Position numbers and translations under genes: made by a program | DNA from: Cognatundibacterium aquatile | GTDB taxonomy: Bacteria > Pseudomonadota > Gammaproteobacteria > Burkholderiales > Burkholderiaceae_D | Direction: 5' to 3' | DNA length: 64,000 bases | Assembly (NCBI RefSeq): GCF_014699135.1 | Contig: NZ_JACOFT010000007.1 | Span: 1-64,000, forward strand | Shown: positions 44,415-55,472 of the stretch, in pieces | Layout: each line of letters begins with the position of its first letter | Position numbering within the stretch: the first letter of the stretch is position 1 | The notes under the pieces: model-generated | Databases searched by the model: none | Seen by the model: the letters and a program-made list of their open reading frames with translations, nothing else | Told to the model about the DNA's origin: nothing

Positions 44415-45869
44415 ATGCAAGCGGAAAGCAATCAACTTTGGAATGAGGATTTAGCACCGACCTCAGAAGCGCAGCGCACCTGGCGTTGGTATCACTTCGC
44501 CGCGTTATGGGTAGGCATGGTGATGTGCATTCCTGCTTACACTTTGTCTGCCAGTCTGATTGAGGGCGGCATGTCCGGCTATCAGGCGGTCTGGACAGTA
44601 TTTCTGGCGAACGCGATTGTGCTGGTTCCCATGCTTTTGATTGGTCACGCTGGTGCGAAATATGGTATCCCTTATGCGGTGCTGGCGCGTACCTCGTTTG
44701 GTGTGCGCGGTGCACGTCTGCCTGCACTGATGCGTGCCATTGTTGCCTGTGGCTGGTATGGCATACAAACATGGTTTGGCGGGCAGATGATCTACACTCT
44801 CGGTGGTGTTTTAATCGGACATCCGCTTGGTGGCGACAACATCACAGGCTTAGGGATTAACGCCGCTCAGCTGATTTGCTTTCTGATTTTCTGGGGCATA
44901 CAGTTCTGGTACATTTTTCATGGCATGGAATCGATACGCCAGCTAGAGACATATACCGCGCCGTTAAAGATACTCATCTGTTTTGTCTTGCTGGCATGGG
45001 TGTACAACAAAGCGGGCAGTTTTGGCGCCTTGCTGGATCAGCCTTCACAATTTGTTGAAGGCGGAAAAAAAGCCGGGCAATTTTGGACGACCTTCTGGCC
45101 GTCACTGACCGCGATGATCGGTTTCTGGGCAACACTGGCGCTGAACATTCCTGATTTCACACGTTTTGCCAAATCACAAAAAGATCAGATACTTGGTCAA
45201 ACCGTTGGCTTACCAGCGCCTATGGGTTTGTTGGCTTTAATGGCGGTGATCGTTACATCGGCGACCGTCGTTTTGTACGGTAAGGCGTTGTGGGATCCGG
45301 TGGATGTCGCGAGCCGCATGACAGGTGCTGCCGTGCTGATCGCGCTGGTGATTTTGCTGATCGATACCGTCTCGGTCAATCTCGCTGCGAATCTGGTCGG
45401 TCCCGCTTACGATTTTTCTGCATTGAATCCGAAGTTGATTTCGTATAAAACCGGTGGCTACATTACGGCAGGTATTGCGCTGGTGATGATGCCGTGGAAA
45501 ATTCTGGAAACCACACAAGGCTATATTTTCACCTGGCTGATCGGCTACTCAGCTCTGCTAGGGCCTATCGCCGGTATTCTGATTATTGACTATTACTTCA
45601 TTCGTCAAACGAAGATAAATGTGCCAGATCTCTATCTGGAACATGGTCAATACAGCTATCAGAAAGGCTGGAATATGGCGGCAGTGATCGCATTTGCGAT
45701 TGGTGTTATACCCAACATTCCGGGCTTTCTGAATGCAGCATTTCCAGCTTCTTTTCCAGAAGTTTCCGCTGTGCTGAAAACAATTTATACCTATGCCTGG
45801 TTTGTTGGTCTGGCAATTTCCGGCATCGTGTATTTTGTGTTGATGCGGAATAAGCGCGCTTCTGTATGA
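44415..45869 (+). CDS. NCS1-family pyrimidine permease
   Basis: A 484-residue protein with about twelve hydrophobic segments. ATG 44415 is preceded by GGAG; an in-frame TTG at 44394 is less likely. The NCS1 signature is clear: WNEDLAPTSEAQRTWRWYHFAALWVGMV at the N-terminus, SLIEGGMSGYQA, YGIPYAVLARTSFGVRGA, ACGWYGIQTWFGG and NIPDFTRFAKSQ. The family carries uracil, allantoin, hydantoins, cytosine or thiamine. Its position between preTA and dihydropyrimidinase argues for uracil/thymine or dihydropyrimidine uptake. A terminator upstream suggests a promoter of its own. Confidence 0.9.
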   Translation: MQAESNQLWNEDLAPTSEAQRTWRWYHFAALWVGMVMCIPAYTLSASLIEGGMSGYQAVWTVFLANAIVLVPMLLIGHAGAKYGIPYAVLARTSFGVRGARLPALMRAIVACGWYGIQTWFGGQMIYTLGGVLIGHPLGGDNITGLGINAAQLICFLIFWGIQFWYIFHGMESIRQLETYTAPLKILICFVLLAWVYNKAGSFGALLDQPSQFVEGGKKAGQFWTTFWPSLTAMIGFWATLALNIPDFTRFAKSQKDQILGQTVGLPAPMGLLALMAVIVTSATVVLYGKALWDPVDVASRMTGAAVLIALVILLIDTVSVNLAANLVGPAYDFSALNPKLISYKTGGYITAGIALVMMPWKILETTQGYIFTWLIGYSALLGPIAGILIIDYYFIRQTKINVPDLYLEHGQYSYQKGWNMAAVIAFAIGVIPNIPGFLNAAFPASFPEVSAVLKTIYTYAWFVGLAISGIVYFVLMRNKRASV

Positions 45870-45923
45870 GTGCATCAAGTAACAGATACGCGTGTTTGTG
45901 AAAACTGAAATCAACCGAGGTGA

Positions 45924-47387
<1,464 letters not shown>

Positions 47388-47398
47388 AGGAGTAAAGC

Positions 47399-48640
47399 AT
47401 GTCTGTAGCAGACTTGAGAATTAACGGTGAGCGCTTATGGTCATCACTGATGGAACTCGCGCAGATAGGCGCGACTGCCAAAGGTGGTGTGAAACGTCTG
47501 GCGCTGACTGATTTGGATAAGCAGGGCCGCGATCTGGTTGTCTCCTGGGGTAAGCAGGCGGGCATGAGTATCACCATCGATCAGATCGGCAATGTCTTCA
47601 TGCGCAGGGCGGGGCGAAATTCTGCGCTGCCGCCGGTGATGTCCGGTAGTCATATCGATACCCAGCCTACTGGCGGCAAGTTCGACGGCAACTATGGCGT
47701 GCTGGCTGCGCTTGAGGTTGTGCGTACGCTGAACGATCACCATATCGAAACCGAAGCGCCGATCGAAGTCGCGTTCTGGACCAATGAAGAAGGCTCACGC
47801 TTTGTGCCGGTGATGATGGGCTCAGGCGTCTTCTGTGGCGCATTTACGCTGGAAACCGCTTATGCCGCGAAAGATACCGAAGGAAAAACCGTCGGTGATG
47901 AGCTTGAGCGCATAGGCTATAAAGGTACAGAAGTACCCGGCCAGCATCCTATCGGTGCATATTTTGAAACGCATATAGAACAAGGGCCAGTGCTTGAAGA
48001 TGCGGACAAAGTGATCGGTGTGGTTCCCGGTGTGCTGGGTTTATCCTGGTACGATTGCGTGGTCACCGGGATGGAAGCGCATGCAGGTCCCACGCCTATG
48101 GGCTTGCGCAAGGACGCCTTGCAAGTCGCAACCGGCATCATGCAGGAAGTGGTGAACATCGGTAATCGCTATCCGCCGTATGGTCGCGGCACTGTTGGCA
48201 TGGTGCAGGTGTTTCCGAATAGCCGGAATGTGATTCCCGGTGAAGTCAAATTCAGTATTGATCTGCGCAACGTGTCTTCTGAATTACTCGATACCATGCA
48301 TCAGGAAATACTGGCGTTTGTTGAACAGACCAGCAACAACAGCGGGCTGCACATCAGCGTTGAAAGAGTGTCTTATTATCCGCCATGTCCGTTTCATTCT
48401 GATTGCGTGGATGCCGTGCGCAATGCCACTGCCACGCTGGGTTGCAGCACGATGGATGTCGTTTCCGGTGCGGGTCATGACGCTATCTACACCGCCAGAC
48501 TGGCACCTTCGGGCATGATCTTTGTTCCCTGCAAAGACGGTATCAGCCATAACGAAATCGAAGATGCAAAACCAGAGCATCTGGCCGCCGGGTGCAACGT
48601 GTTATTGCATGCGATGCTGGCGAAGGCACAGCGTATTTAA
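47399..48640 (+). CDS. Zn-dependent hydrolase, beta-ureidopropionase type
   Basis: An M20-family amidohydrolase of 413 residues that removes the carbamoyl group from N-carbamoyl-beta-alanine, giving beta-alanine, CO2 and ammonia. ATG 47399 follows GAAGGAG. Metal ligands are seen in GSHIDTQPTGGKFDGNYG (His, Asp), TNEEGSRF (Glu), THIEQGP (His) and the C-terminal DGISHNE (His). The dimerisation-domain motif GMEAHAGPTPM is present. The family also includes L-N-carbamoylases and allantoate amidohydrolases; the pyd gene order supports PydC function. It is the last gene of the pathway block. Confidence 0.9.
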   Translation: MSVADLRINGERLWSSLMELAQIGATAKGGVKRLALTDLDKQGRDLVVSWGKQAGMSITIDQIGNVFMRRAGRNSALPPVMSGSHIDTQPTGGKFDGNYGVLAALEVVRTLNDHHIETEAPIEVAFWTNEEGSRFVPVMMGSGVFCGAFTLETAYAAKDTEGKTVGDELERIGYKGTEVPGQHPIGAYFETHIEQGPVLEDADKVIGVVPGVLGLSWYDCVVTGMEAHAGPTPMGLRKDALQVATGIMQEVVNIGNRYPPYGRGTVGMVQVFPNSRNVIPGEVKFSIDLRNVSSELLDTMHQEILAFVEQTSNNSGLHISVERVSYYPPCPFHSDCVDAVRNATATLGCSTMDVVSGAGHDAIYTARLAPSGMIFVPCKDGISHNEIEDAKPEHLAAGCNVLLHAMLAKAQRI

Positions 48641-48706
48641 TTCGACTCGAAGGTACAGAACATATCCGTACCTCTTTTCTTTGTTCATGCAATGCGGCTG
48701 TTTGAA

Positions 48707-51634
48707 TCAGACATACGCTTGTATATCAACTTCGTCAATTTGTTCTGCCTTCATGAACATTGTTGCGTACTCCAGATAGACGCCTGATTTCAGGAATAGC
48801 GTAAACAATTCGCCATCAATGTGCTGGTCTTTTTTCATGAAGCTCATAATCCTGATGGCTTCTGACAAAGTTTTTCCTTTTTTGTAGGGACGGTCGGCGG
48901 CGGTCAGGGCTTCGAAGATGTCGGCGATGGCCATCATGCGGGCAGGGAGACTCATCTCAGCGCCGGTCAGGCGTTTCGGATAGCCGGTGCCATCCATTTT
49001 TTCATGATGACCGCCAGCGATTTCAGGTACTTTTGCCAGATAGCGCGGAAACGGTAATTTCCCCAGCATCATGATGGTTTGCGTCATGTGCTCATTGATT
49101 TTATAGCGCTCTTCTTCGGACAGTGTGCCGCGGGTTACGCACAGGTTATACAGCTCGCCGCGGTTATATAAATTCTCTGGCACCTTGATCTTGAAGCCCC
49201 AGGGATTATCTGCAGGAATGTGATCGCGTGCTGAGCGGGTAAAAATATGTTCAGGTTTGTCGCTGAGCAGGTATTCGCTTACTGGCAGTGCCGGTTCCGG
49301 AGTGCGGTTTTTGCGTTCTTTTTCGTCGTGTGAAATGCCGATGCGGTCAGATAATGTTCTGAGCCATGTGCGTTCAGCGATCGCTTTTATACGGGCGATT
49401 TTATCTGGCGCCATGAATTCTCCACCTTCATTGCATTCGGCAATAAAGGCAAAGTCATCATCCAGTCGTCTGATTTCGGAACTAAGTTTTTCTTTCAATT
49501 CTGCCGTATTCCCGCCATTGGCAATGGCTTGCCAGCAGGCGATCTCGGCATCGCGTTTCATTACTTCAAAGCGCATGCGTATTTCATGAATACGGTCATA
49601 CAGTGTTTCCAGTTTCGTGGCCTTATCGACGATGTACTCCGGTGTCGTTACTTTACCGCAGTCATGCAACCACGAAGCTACATGTAATTCTTCCCACTCT
49701 TCGTCATTCAGATCAAAGCTGGCATAAGGTCCGCTGGTTTCTCTGCAGGCTGCTTGTGCGAGTAATTTTGTCAGCACAGGAACGCGCTGGCAATGTCCTC
49801 CGGTGTAGGGGCTTTTGGCATCAATTGCACTGGCGATCAGTTGTATGAATGATGCCAGCAAGGCTTTCTGTTCCTGAATCAGACGTTGATTTTCTATTGC
49901 GACTGCGGCAGCGCCGGAGACTGCTTCCGCCATTGCCAGATGGGTATCGTCAATTCCGGCCGCGTCAATCACCAGTGCGATCGCGCCTGACAGTGTGTTG
50001 TTGCGGTCTTTCAGAGGGACAGAAATCAGTGTCATTACATGCGACGACTCTGGTAATGCACTGAAAAAAAGTTTCAGATCACCTGCCTGTAGTTGCATAA
50101 TTTGCGAACCGGAATGGCAGGCCGCAACAACCGGATGGCTGTGATCGCTCATGACGACGCTTTGTGCATCTGTTTCAATCACTTGATGATCGGCATAAAT
50201 CTGTACAACATTCAGCGCATTTTTTTGCGGTTCGTACAGATACAGCAGGCCCGATTTAGCACCTGTTATTTCAGACATTTCTTTTAAAACTCTGGCCAGC
50301 AGACGATCGTAATTACTTTCTGATGCAAGGCTGCTGGCGATGTCGAGAAACGATTGTATGGTTGCTTTCATTCCTTTCATAGAATCAGCGAGATCGGCAA
50401 TTTCTCTGATACGCGATTCAATTTCTATTTTGCTGTGAAAGTCGAAGTGCGCAATTTTTTTCGCTTCGTCTGATAGTTGATTCAACGGCTTTGACGCCAG
50501 ACGTGAAAAATAAATTGTTACGCCGATTTCTCCGAGCAGCAGTAGCGCAAATATCACGATGTTTTGTTTGCGCATGCTCAGGATGTCTGCCAGCAGCTCC
50601 GCATGCGGACTGGCGATCAGTATGTTCAGATCCTGCCCACCCGGAATATGCAGTCTGGTCTGATATGTTGACCAGGTTTCACCATGTACATCAATCGCTG
50701 CACTTTTAGTGTGAGCCTGTTCTGCTGGCGCCGATCCGTCAGTTTTTCGTATTTGATTCAGCACAGGCGCATCCTGATCTGCGAGCAGTGGCATGCCTTT
50801 GCTGCCATCCTTATGTACGCTGATCTGCGGCTTATAGCTGCCATACCGCCCGTTTTTCCACGCGAGTAACTGCCCTTGCTGGTCCGTCAGCGCAATCGAA
50901 GTCGAAGGCGTGACGTTGTGATTCCTGATGATGTCTTGTATCGTCGGTATTTCAATGTCGATGCCAACCACCGCTTCTTCATTCACAATTTTTTGTGAGT
51001 AAGTGATACCGATTTGTCCGGTAGTAAAGAAATAATAGGGTTCCGATACGTTTGCCCTGGTTTGATTTTCCATCGCAGACAGGTACCAGTTACGTTGACG
51101 TGGATCGAAATTTCTTAAAGGAATTTCCAGCCGTTTTATTTCTTTGAGATTGCCGTTCAGATACACAATGTATTCGACCAGATGGTCATGATCATGGCTG
51201 GTACTTTGCGCTATCCAGACGGTATCGGGCGGGGCGTTAAATACTTCTTTGCCGCCATTCGATTTTGCAAACTGACGCAACAGAAAAAAATCGCCATTGG
51301 CATAACCGACATAGGTGGAGGTTGCCGATGGCAGTTTTTCTATTGCTTTCGCCAGATAGGCGACATTCCGCAGTCGTTCATTCAGGCTGTTACCGGGTAA
51401 GGGGTGAATCTGCGCCAGAATTTCAGTCTGGTTTTTTACCGGCTCATAAATTTCCCGGACATCCGTGGTAATTTCTTTACCGATCAGCTCATAGGCATTG
51501 TTTGCCTGCGCGAGAATGATTCTGCTCATGTGCGGAAATTGTACCGCGCCCATAATCAGTGCAAAAATCAGAATGAGTCCGGTAAAAAAATAAGAAATGT
51601 AGATATAGAAATACACGTTCTTTTTCGTCGGCAT
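48707..51634 (-). CDS. Membrane-bound HD-GYP signalling protein (dCache-HAMP-GAF-HD-GYP)
   Basis: A 975-residue protein. A first membrane helix (about 10-30), a periplasmic double-Cache sensor (about 35-345) and a second helix (about 358-380) lead to a HAMP region, a GAF domain (about 445-600) and a C-terminal HD-GYP domain (about 610-960). Catalytic motifs are intact: WLHDCGKV, HHEKMDGTGYPKRL and ADIFEALTAADRPYK, so c-di-GMP hydrolysis is expected. About 140 extra residues lie between the HD motif and the GYP half, rich in charged residues and including KATKLETLYDRIHEIRMRFE. Extracellular small molecules are the likely signal. It is convergent with the pyd block. Confidence 0.9.
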   Translation of the reverse strand: MPTKKNVYFYIYISYFFTGLILIFALIMGAVQFPHMSRIILAQANNAYELIGKEITTDVREIYEPVKNQTEILAQIHPLPGNSLNERLRNVAYLAKAIEKLPSATSTYVGYANGDFFLLRQFAKSNGGKEVFNAPPDTVWIAQSTSHDHDHLVEYIVYLNGNLKEIKRLEIPLRNFDPRQRNWYLSAMENQTRANVSEPYYFFTTGQIGITYSQKIVNEEAVVGIDIEIPTIQDIIRNHNVTPSTSIALTDQQGQLLAWKNGRYGSYKPQISVHKDGSKGMPLLADQDAPVLNQIRKTDGSAPAEQAHTKSAAIDVHGETWSTYQTRLHIPGGQDLNILIASPHAELLADILSMRKQNIVIFALLLLGEIGVTIYFSRLASKPLNQLSDEAKKIAHFDFHSKIEIESRIREIADLADSMKGMKATIQSFLDIASSLASESNYDRLLARVLKEMSEITGAKSGLLYLYEPQKNALNVVQIYADHQVIETDAQSVVMSDHSHPVVAACHSGSQIMQLQAGDLKLFFSALPESSHVMTLISVPLKDRNNTLSGAIALVIDAAGIDDTHLAMAEAVSGAAAVAIENQRLIQEQKALLASFIQLIASAIDAKSPYTGGHCQRVPVLTKLLAQAACRETSGPYASFDLNDEEWEELHVASWLHDCGKVTTPEYIVDKATKLETLYDRIHEIRMRFEVMKRDAEIACWQAIANGGNTAELKEKLSSEIRRLDDDFAFIAECNEGGEFMAPDKIARIKAIAERTWLRTLSDRIGISHDEKERKNRTPEPALPVSEYLLSDKPEHIFTRSARDHIPADNPWGFKIKVPENLYNRGELYNLCVTRGTLSEEERYKINEHMTQTIMMLGKLPFPRYLAKVPEIAGGHHEKMDGTGYPKRLTGAEMSLPARMMAIADIFEALTAADRPYKKGKTLSEAIRIMSFMKKDQHIDGELFTLFLKSGVYLEYATMFMKAEQIDEVDIQAYV

Positions 51635-51826
51635 GGCATGCTTTCTGAAGTTGTTTTCCAGGGCGGAATGTTTTTTTGTTTGGTGCAGAAACTCTCAGTA
51701 AAAAAATGAAAAACTATTCGGTTCAGGCGTGCAGCCTTTTACGTATCAACTTGTATTAGAAGACACTGTAACGAGACGCCGGCATTTGCAGCTGTATGAA
51801 ACCCAGCGTGAAAAACGCAATATTTT

Positions 51827-52480
51827 TTACGTGTTATTTTCATTCGAAGAAAACAAAGCTTGTTCCATCAGGTCTGCCATCGCAATGCCATCCTGATTAT
51901 TTTCTTCACGCAAACCCATCGCAATATTGATACGGTTTTGCGTTATTTTATTCTGACTTGCTTTCCATTTTCCCGCGATGCGGGTGATGGGAATTTCGAT
52001 GCCGACGATGGCCTCCATCAGATGATGAATATAGTCTGATGGGGCATCGCTGATGTGCCACGGCTTCGTCCGTTGAGCCTCAAAATGTGTGGTCAGGCTA
52101 TCGAGCAGCGCGAGAAATTCCTGTTGATCTTCGACGACACGTAACTTTCCGTATGTGTGTACCACTGCATAGTTGTATGTAGGGACAACGGTGCCATTCT
52201 GTTTTTTTTCTTCGTACCAACTAGGTGTGATGTAAGCGCTTGGCCCCTGAAAAATACACAGCATTTCTGACGGGTACTGCCATAGCGGATTTTGTCGCGC
52301 GACGTGTCCGCGCAGCGTGCCGAACGGTGCATCAGCACTCGGCGGGGCGATGATCAAGGGAATATGATCCGCAGTCAAGCCATCCTCAGCCTGAGTCACT
52401 ATGCTCGCCAGAGGATGCTCAGCTATCAGTGCATGCAGTACTTCAATTTTTTGCTCGGAGAACGCTGCGGGTGTGTACAT
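51827..52480 (-). CDS. FMN-binding negative transcriptional regulator, PaiB type
   Basis: A 217-residue protein matching the PaiB/FMN-binding split-barrel family from its first residues (MYTPAAFSE, HPLASIVTQ, DGLTADHIPLI) through GHVARQNPLWQ, FQGPSAYITPSWY and YNYAVVHTYGKLRV. Members bind FMN and in Bacillus modulate sporulation and protease genes; in Gram-negatives the role is mostly unknown. It starts 9 bp after the stop of the OsmC gene and is probably in one transcript with it. No DNA-binding domain is visible, so direct transcriptional control is uncertain. Confidence 0.87.
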   Translation of the reverse strand: MYTPAAFSEQKIEVLHALIAEHPLASIVTQAEDGLTADHIPLIIAPPSADAPFGTLRGHVARQNPLWQYPSEMLCIFQGPSAYITPSWYEEKKQNGTVVPTYNYAVVHTYGKLRVVEDQQEFLALLDSLTTHFEAQRTKPWHISDAPSDYIHHLMEAIVGIEIPITRIAGKWKASQNKITQNRINIAMGLREENNQDGIAMADLMEQALFSSNENNT

Positions 52481-52489
52481 TTTATTCGC

Positions 52490-52951
52490 TCACACTGGGG
52501 TAATGAGGACTTCTGCACGGATAGAGTTCGCTATATAGCAGTGCTCGTGGGACAAGTGATGCAGCGCCAGAATTTGTTCCGGAGTCGGAATGGTTGGCCC
52601 GGAAAATACAGTATGCGGGCGCAGTTCTATACGGGTGATGGACATCCGTCTTTTTTCATTTTTTTCCATGATACCGGCGGCGTTATCTTCATAACTGTCA
52701 ACGATAAAGCCTTGCTTGCTGGCGAAGGCGAGAAAAAACAGCATATGACAGCTCGAAAGCGCGGCGACCAGTGCTTCTTCCGGATCTATGTTTTCAGCGA
52801 CCGATAACGGCAGAGGAACGGATGATGGTGCTGAAGACGCAGGTACCGTCAGGCCGCCGTCAAATTTCCATTCATGACCGCGGCTACATTTATTGTCACT
52901 GAAATTTTGCTCACCGCGATTCCAAACTACTTTTGCACAATACTGTTCCAT
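52490..52951 (-). CDS. OsmC-family protein
   Basis: A 153-residue protein of the OsmC/Ohr superfamily. The core ENIDPEEALVAALSSCHMLFFLAFASKQGF holds the first redox Cys (in SSCHM). The second conserved Cys is in LSHEHCYIANSI. These two Cys residues reduce organic hydroperoxides in family members. ATG 52951 follows AAGGAATT. It forms a pair with the PaiB-like gene 9 bp downstream. The fatty-acid or organic peroxide substrate cannot be told from sequence. Confidence 0.88.
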   Translation of the reverse strand: MEQYCAKVVWNRGEQNFSDNKCSRGHEWKFDGGLTVPASSAPSSVPLPLSVAENIDPEEALVAALSSCHMLFFLAFASKQGFIVDSYEDNAAGIMEKNEKRRMSITRIELRPHTVFSGPTIPTPEQILALHHLSHEHCYIANSIRAEVLITPV

Positions 52952-53163
52952 ATAATTCCTTCAGGCGATCATGGATAAATTCAGCTGTACCTATTCCGAC
53001 ACGATTTGATGCTGCGTTGCCAAACAGCGCGATCAGTAAAACCGGTACGCTCAGTGTTGACAGACAGTTTAACGTAATGATCGGAATACTTGTAGCCGAT
53101 CTGCAGCAGTATCAACACGAACAATGATGCCGCTGCGGGTATTGTTGGTTTAATGTGCCAACG

Positions 53164-54855
53164 TCAGAGTATTGTTTCTTCCAGACGTTGATGTTGTTGC
53201 CGGTTAATCGCGTTAATGGTGGCTTGTATCGACGCTGCCTCACTGGTATCGGCCATTGCAACACCAAACTCGCGCGCGCCGTTCACTCGTATTTCCAGAA
53301 TACAAAGCACTTTACTTTCCGGATTCTGACGTATTTTTTCTTCGCTGTGGCTGAATATCTGCAGTTCTATGCCTTGTGACTGAAAGGCCCGATGTAAGGT
53401 TTCATGAATGCCACGGCCTGTCGCACGGATAACTTGTGATTGTCCGTGAAACAGCAGCTCCAGCTGCAACGATAATTGCGCTGAATCGGATGGCGGTGCT
53501 CTGTGTTCCAGAAGCTGATGTGCCTGATAAGCGTAGTGCGGAAACGGTGTCAGGTATTCCTGACTGAAAATATGAAAAATTTCTGACGCCTGCATTTCTT
53601 TGCCGCTGCTGTCTGCAACGCGCTGAATGACCTGACTGAATTCGATTTGTAAGCGACGTGGCAGCCGTATGCCATATTCATGTTCAAGTAAAAATGCCAT
53701 TCCGCCTTTACCTGACTGGCTGTTGACGCGGATGACAGCATCGTAATTACGCCCTATATCTTGTGGATCGATAGGTAAATACGGAACTTCCCAAAAACCT
53801 TGTGGGTCTTGCTGAGCCAGTCCTTTTTTTATGGCATCCTGATGTGAGCCTGAAAATGCGGTATGCACCAGATCGCCGACATAAGGGTGACGCGGATGTA
53901 CCGGCAATTGATTGCACTCTTCCACACACTGACGCACAGAATCGATATCAGAAAAATCAAGTTGCGGATGTATGCCCTGGGTATATAAGTTCAGTGCCAG
54001 CGTCACAAGATCGACATTGCCAGTGCGTTCGCCATTCCCGAACAGGCAGCCTTCAACACGATCGGCGCCGGCCATGATGGCCAGTTCGGCTGCCGCAACG
54101 GCGGTACCACGGTCATTATGCGGATGAACGCTGAGCACGGTCGCAGAGCGGTAAGTGAGATGCCTGTGCATCCATTCAATCTGATCTGCATAAATATTCG
54201 GCGTACTTGATTCAACGGTGCCCGGCAAGTTGATGATGATTTTTCGCTCAGGTGTCGCTTGCCATATTTCGCTGACGGCGTTGCATATTTCTTTCGAAAA
54301 ATCGAGCTCAGCCATGCTGAAGGTTTCCGGTGAATATTCAAAAATCCACTCGGTTTCCGGTTGTGCGTCGGTCAGCGTTTTGATCAGTTGTGTTCCGGCG
54401 ATGGCAATTTGTTTTATTTCTTCGCGGCTTTTTGCAAAGACGATACGGCGAAATGCGGGTGCAATCGGGTTATACAAATGCACGATCGCACGTCGCGCAC
54501 CTTTCAGCGACGCGATGGTTCTGTGTATCAGTTCGGGGCGAGCCTGAGTCAATACCTCTATCGTCACGTCATCAGGAATCCGCTGTTCCGTAATTAACTG
54601 ACGGACGAAATCGAAATCGGTGTCCGATGCCGCCGGGAACGCCACTTCAATTTCTTTCAGACCGATGCGTGTCAGCATTTCAAAAAAGCGCAGTTTGGTG
54701 GCGCTGTTCATGGGTTCTGTCAGTGCCTGATTCCCATCACGTAAATCGGTACTCATCCAGATGGGTGCTGCACAGATGACGCGTTCTGGCCACTGACGTG
54801 CGGGCAAATCGATAGGAGGAAACGGGCGGTATTTGTTCGACGGTTGAGCAAGCAT
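53164..54855 (-). CDS. leuA: 2-isopropylmalate synthase
   Basis: Condenses acetyl-CoA with 2-ketoisovalerate in the first step of leucine synthesis. This is the long LeuA form of 563 residues, starting [20 protein letters not shown]. The HMGL barrel motifs are clear: [11 protein letters not shown] (metal and catalytic residues), [31 protein letters not shown] (His ligands) and [10 protein letters not shown]-terminal regulatory domain for leucine feedback follows (about 430-563). The gene stands alone, without leuBCD. It has an unusual leader of about 470 bp with two leucine-rich short reading frames and strong hairpins (see 54882-55363), so control by leucyl-tRNA supply is likely. Confidence 0.94.
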   Translation of the reverse strand: MLAQPSNKYRPFPPIDLPARQWPERVICAAPIWMSTDLRDGNQALTEPMNSATKLRFFEMLTRIGLKEIEVAFPAASDTDFDFVRQLITEQRIPDDVTIEVLTQARPELIHRTIASLKGARRAIVHLYNPIAPAFRRIVFAKSREEIKQIAIAGTQLIKTLTDAQPETEWIFEYSPETFSMAELDFSKEICNAVSEIWQATPERKIIINLPGTVESSTPNIYADQIEWMHRHLTYRSATVLSVHPHNDRGTAVAAAELAIMAGADRVEGCLFGNGERTGNVDLVTLALNLYTQGIHPQLDFSDIDSVRQCVEECNQLPVHPRHPYVGDLVHTAFSGSHQDAIKKGLAQQDPQGFWEVPYLPIDPQDIGRNYDAVIRVNSQSGKGGMAFLLEHEYGIRLPRRLQIEFSQVIQRVADSSGKEMQASEIFHIFSQEYLTPFPHYAYQAHQLLEHRAPPSDSAQLSLQLELLFHGQSQVIRATGRGIHETLHRAFQSQGIELQIFSHSEEKIRQNPESKVLCILEIRVNGAREFGVAMADTSEAASIQATINAINRQQHQRLEETIL

Positions 54856-54881
54856 CTGTATCTCTCGGCTAGGTTTTGACG

Positions 54882-54921
54882 ACAGTCCGCCTCGCTTTCA
54901 AGCGATAGTGGTCTGGACTGT
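54882..54921 (-). promoter_or_regulatory. Hairpin just upstream of leuA
   Basis: Outer stem ACAGTCC/GGACTGT (7 bp) and inner stem TCGCTT/AAGCGA. It ends about 27 nt before the leuA start codon. No T run follows, so it is not a standard terminator; it could mask initiation or pause polymerase. Confidence 0.55.
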
Positions 54922-54947
54922 TGAACGGAATGAAGCTGGCGTTCAGA

Positions 54948-54990
54948 GGTTAACTGACGGCCAGCAAACAATACGCGAGGCCAGTTAACC
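54948..54990 (-). promoter_or_regulatory. Hairpin overlapping the stop of leader peptide 2
   Basis: A perfect 9-bp inverted repeat GGTTAACTG (54948-54956) and CAGTTAACC (54982-54990), with a possible GGCC inner pairing. One arm contains the stop codon of the second leader frame. A ribosome on that frame would therefore decide whether it can form. Confidence 0.6.
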
Positions 54991-55098
54991 GATCGGTAGT
55001 CGTAGTACGGATAGCAGTGCTTGCACAGCGATGGACAGCATCAGCCCGGCGTCGCTACGACGCTGAAAACGGCTGATCAATCTGGCGCTGATGTACAT
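54985..55098 (-). CDS. leuA leader peptide 2 (37 aa)
   Basis: A short frame starting at ATG 55098 with AGGA seven bases upstream. It reads MYISARLISRFQRR, then a leucine-rich second half (GLMLSIAVQALLSVLRLPIG) and a stop. Three of its leucines use the rare codon CTA, as expected of a ribosome that should stall when leucyl-tRNA is scarce. The stop lies within a strong inverted repeat in front of leuA. Neither leader is long enough for standard gene callers. Translation is an inference from the ribosome-binding site, codon use and position. Confidence 0.6.
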   Translation of the reverse strand: MYISARLISRFQRRSDAGLMLSIAVQALLSVLRLPIG

Positions 55099-55198
55099 GC
55101 GGATTCCTGAAGGAGGACTTCGGTGAAGTCGAAAAAACTGAAAATAAAAACGGGAGTAAAACCTGATTGAGACTACTTTTTTAGCAGAATTGCTTTGC

Positions 55199-55327
55199 TT
55201 ATTTAGGTAGTAGCAGAGATGCCAGTGATAGCAGAGTCAGTAGCATCCAGCCCGAAAACGCGAGCAGCAGAGCGGGTCTGTGTCCGGTAGTTGTTTTCGC
55301 AGCAGTGATATGAGTGGATGTACGCAT
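55199..55327 (-). CDS. leuA leader peptide 1 (42 aa), possibly leaderless
   Basis: A short frame starting at ATG 55327. Its last half is extremely rich in leucine: 11 of the final 23 residues (PALLLAFSGWMLLTLLSLAS, then LLLPK), four of them the rare codon CTA. This composition is the hallmark of leucine attenuation leaders. There is no ribosome-binding site. The upstream promoter places the predicted transcription start at the A of the ATG, so it may be translated from a leaderless mRNA. It ends 100 nt before leader peptide 2. I see no classical U-tailed attenuator between the two. Confidence 0.6.
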   Translation of the reverse strand: MRTSTHITAAKTTTGHRPALLLAFSGWMLLTLLSLASLLLPK

Positions 55328-55333
55328 GGGTTT

Positions 55334-55363
55334 AATGTAAAGCCTTACGCAGATCGATGTCAA
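55334..55363 (-). promoter_or_regulatory. leuA promoter
   Basis: Minus-strand TTGACA (55358-55363), an 18-bp spacer and TACATT (55334-55339). The predicted start coincides with the ATG of leader peptide 1 at 55327. Confidence 0.6.
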
Positions 55364-55378
55364 GGCTGAATTTAAAAA

Positions 55379-55410
55379 AAGCTCTCTTTCCTTTTAGAGA
55401 AAGAGAGCTT
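55379..55410 (-). terminator. Intrinsic terminator of the M13 peptidase gene
   Basis: A perfect 12-bp stem AAGCTCTCTTTC/GAAAGAGAGCTT with an 8-nt loop. The minus strand continues TTTTTTT. It insulates the leuA promoter from the upstream gene. Confidence 0.9.
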
Positions 55411-55472
55411 GGACTGATTGTTGAAATCAGCTTCTGGTGTGATGTGAATACAGATTCACATCGCTGATGTTA

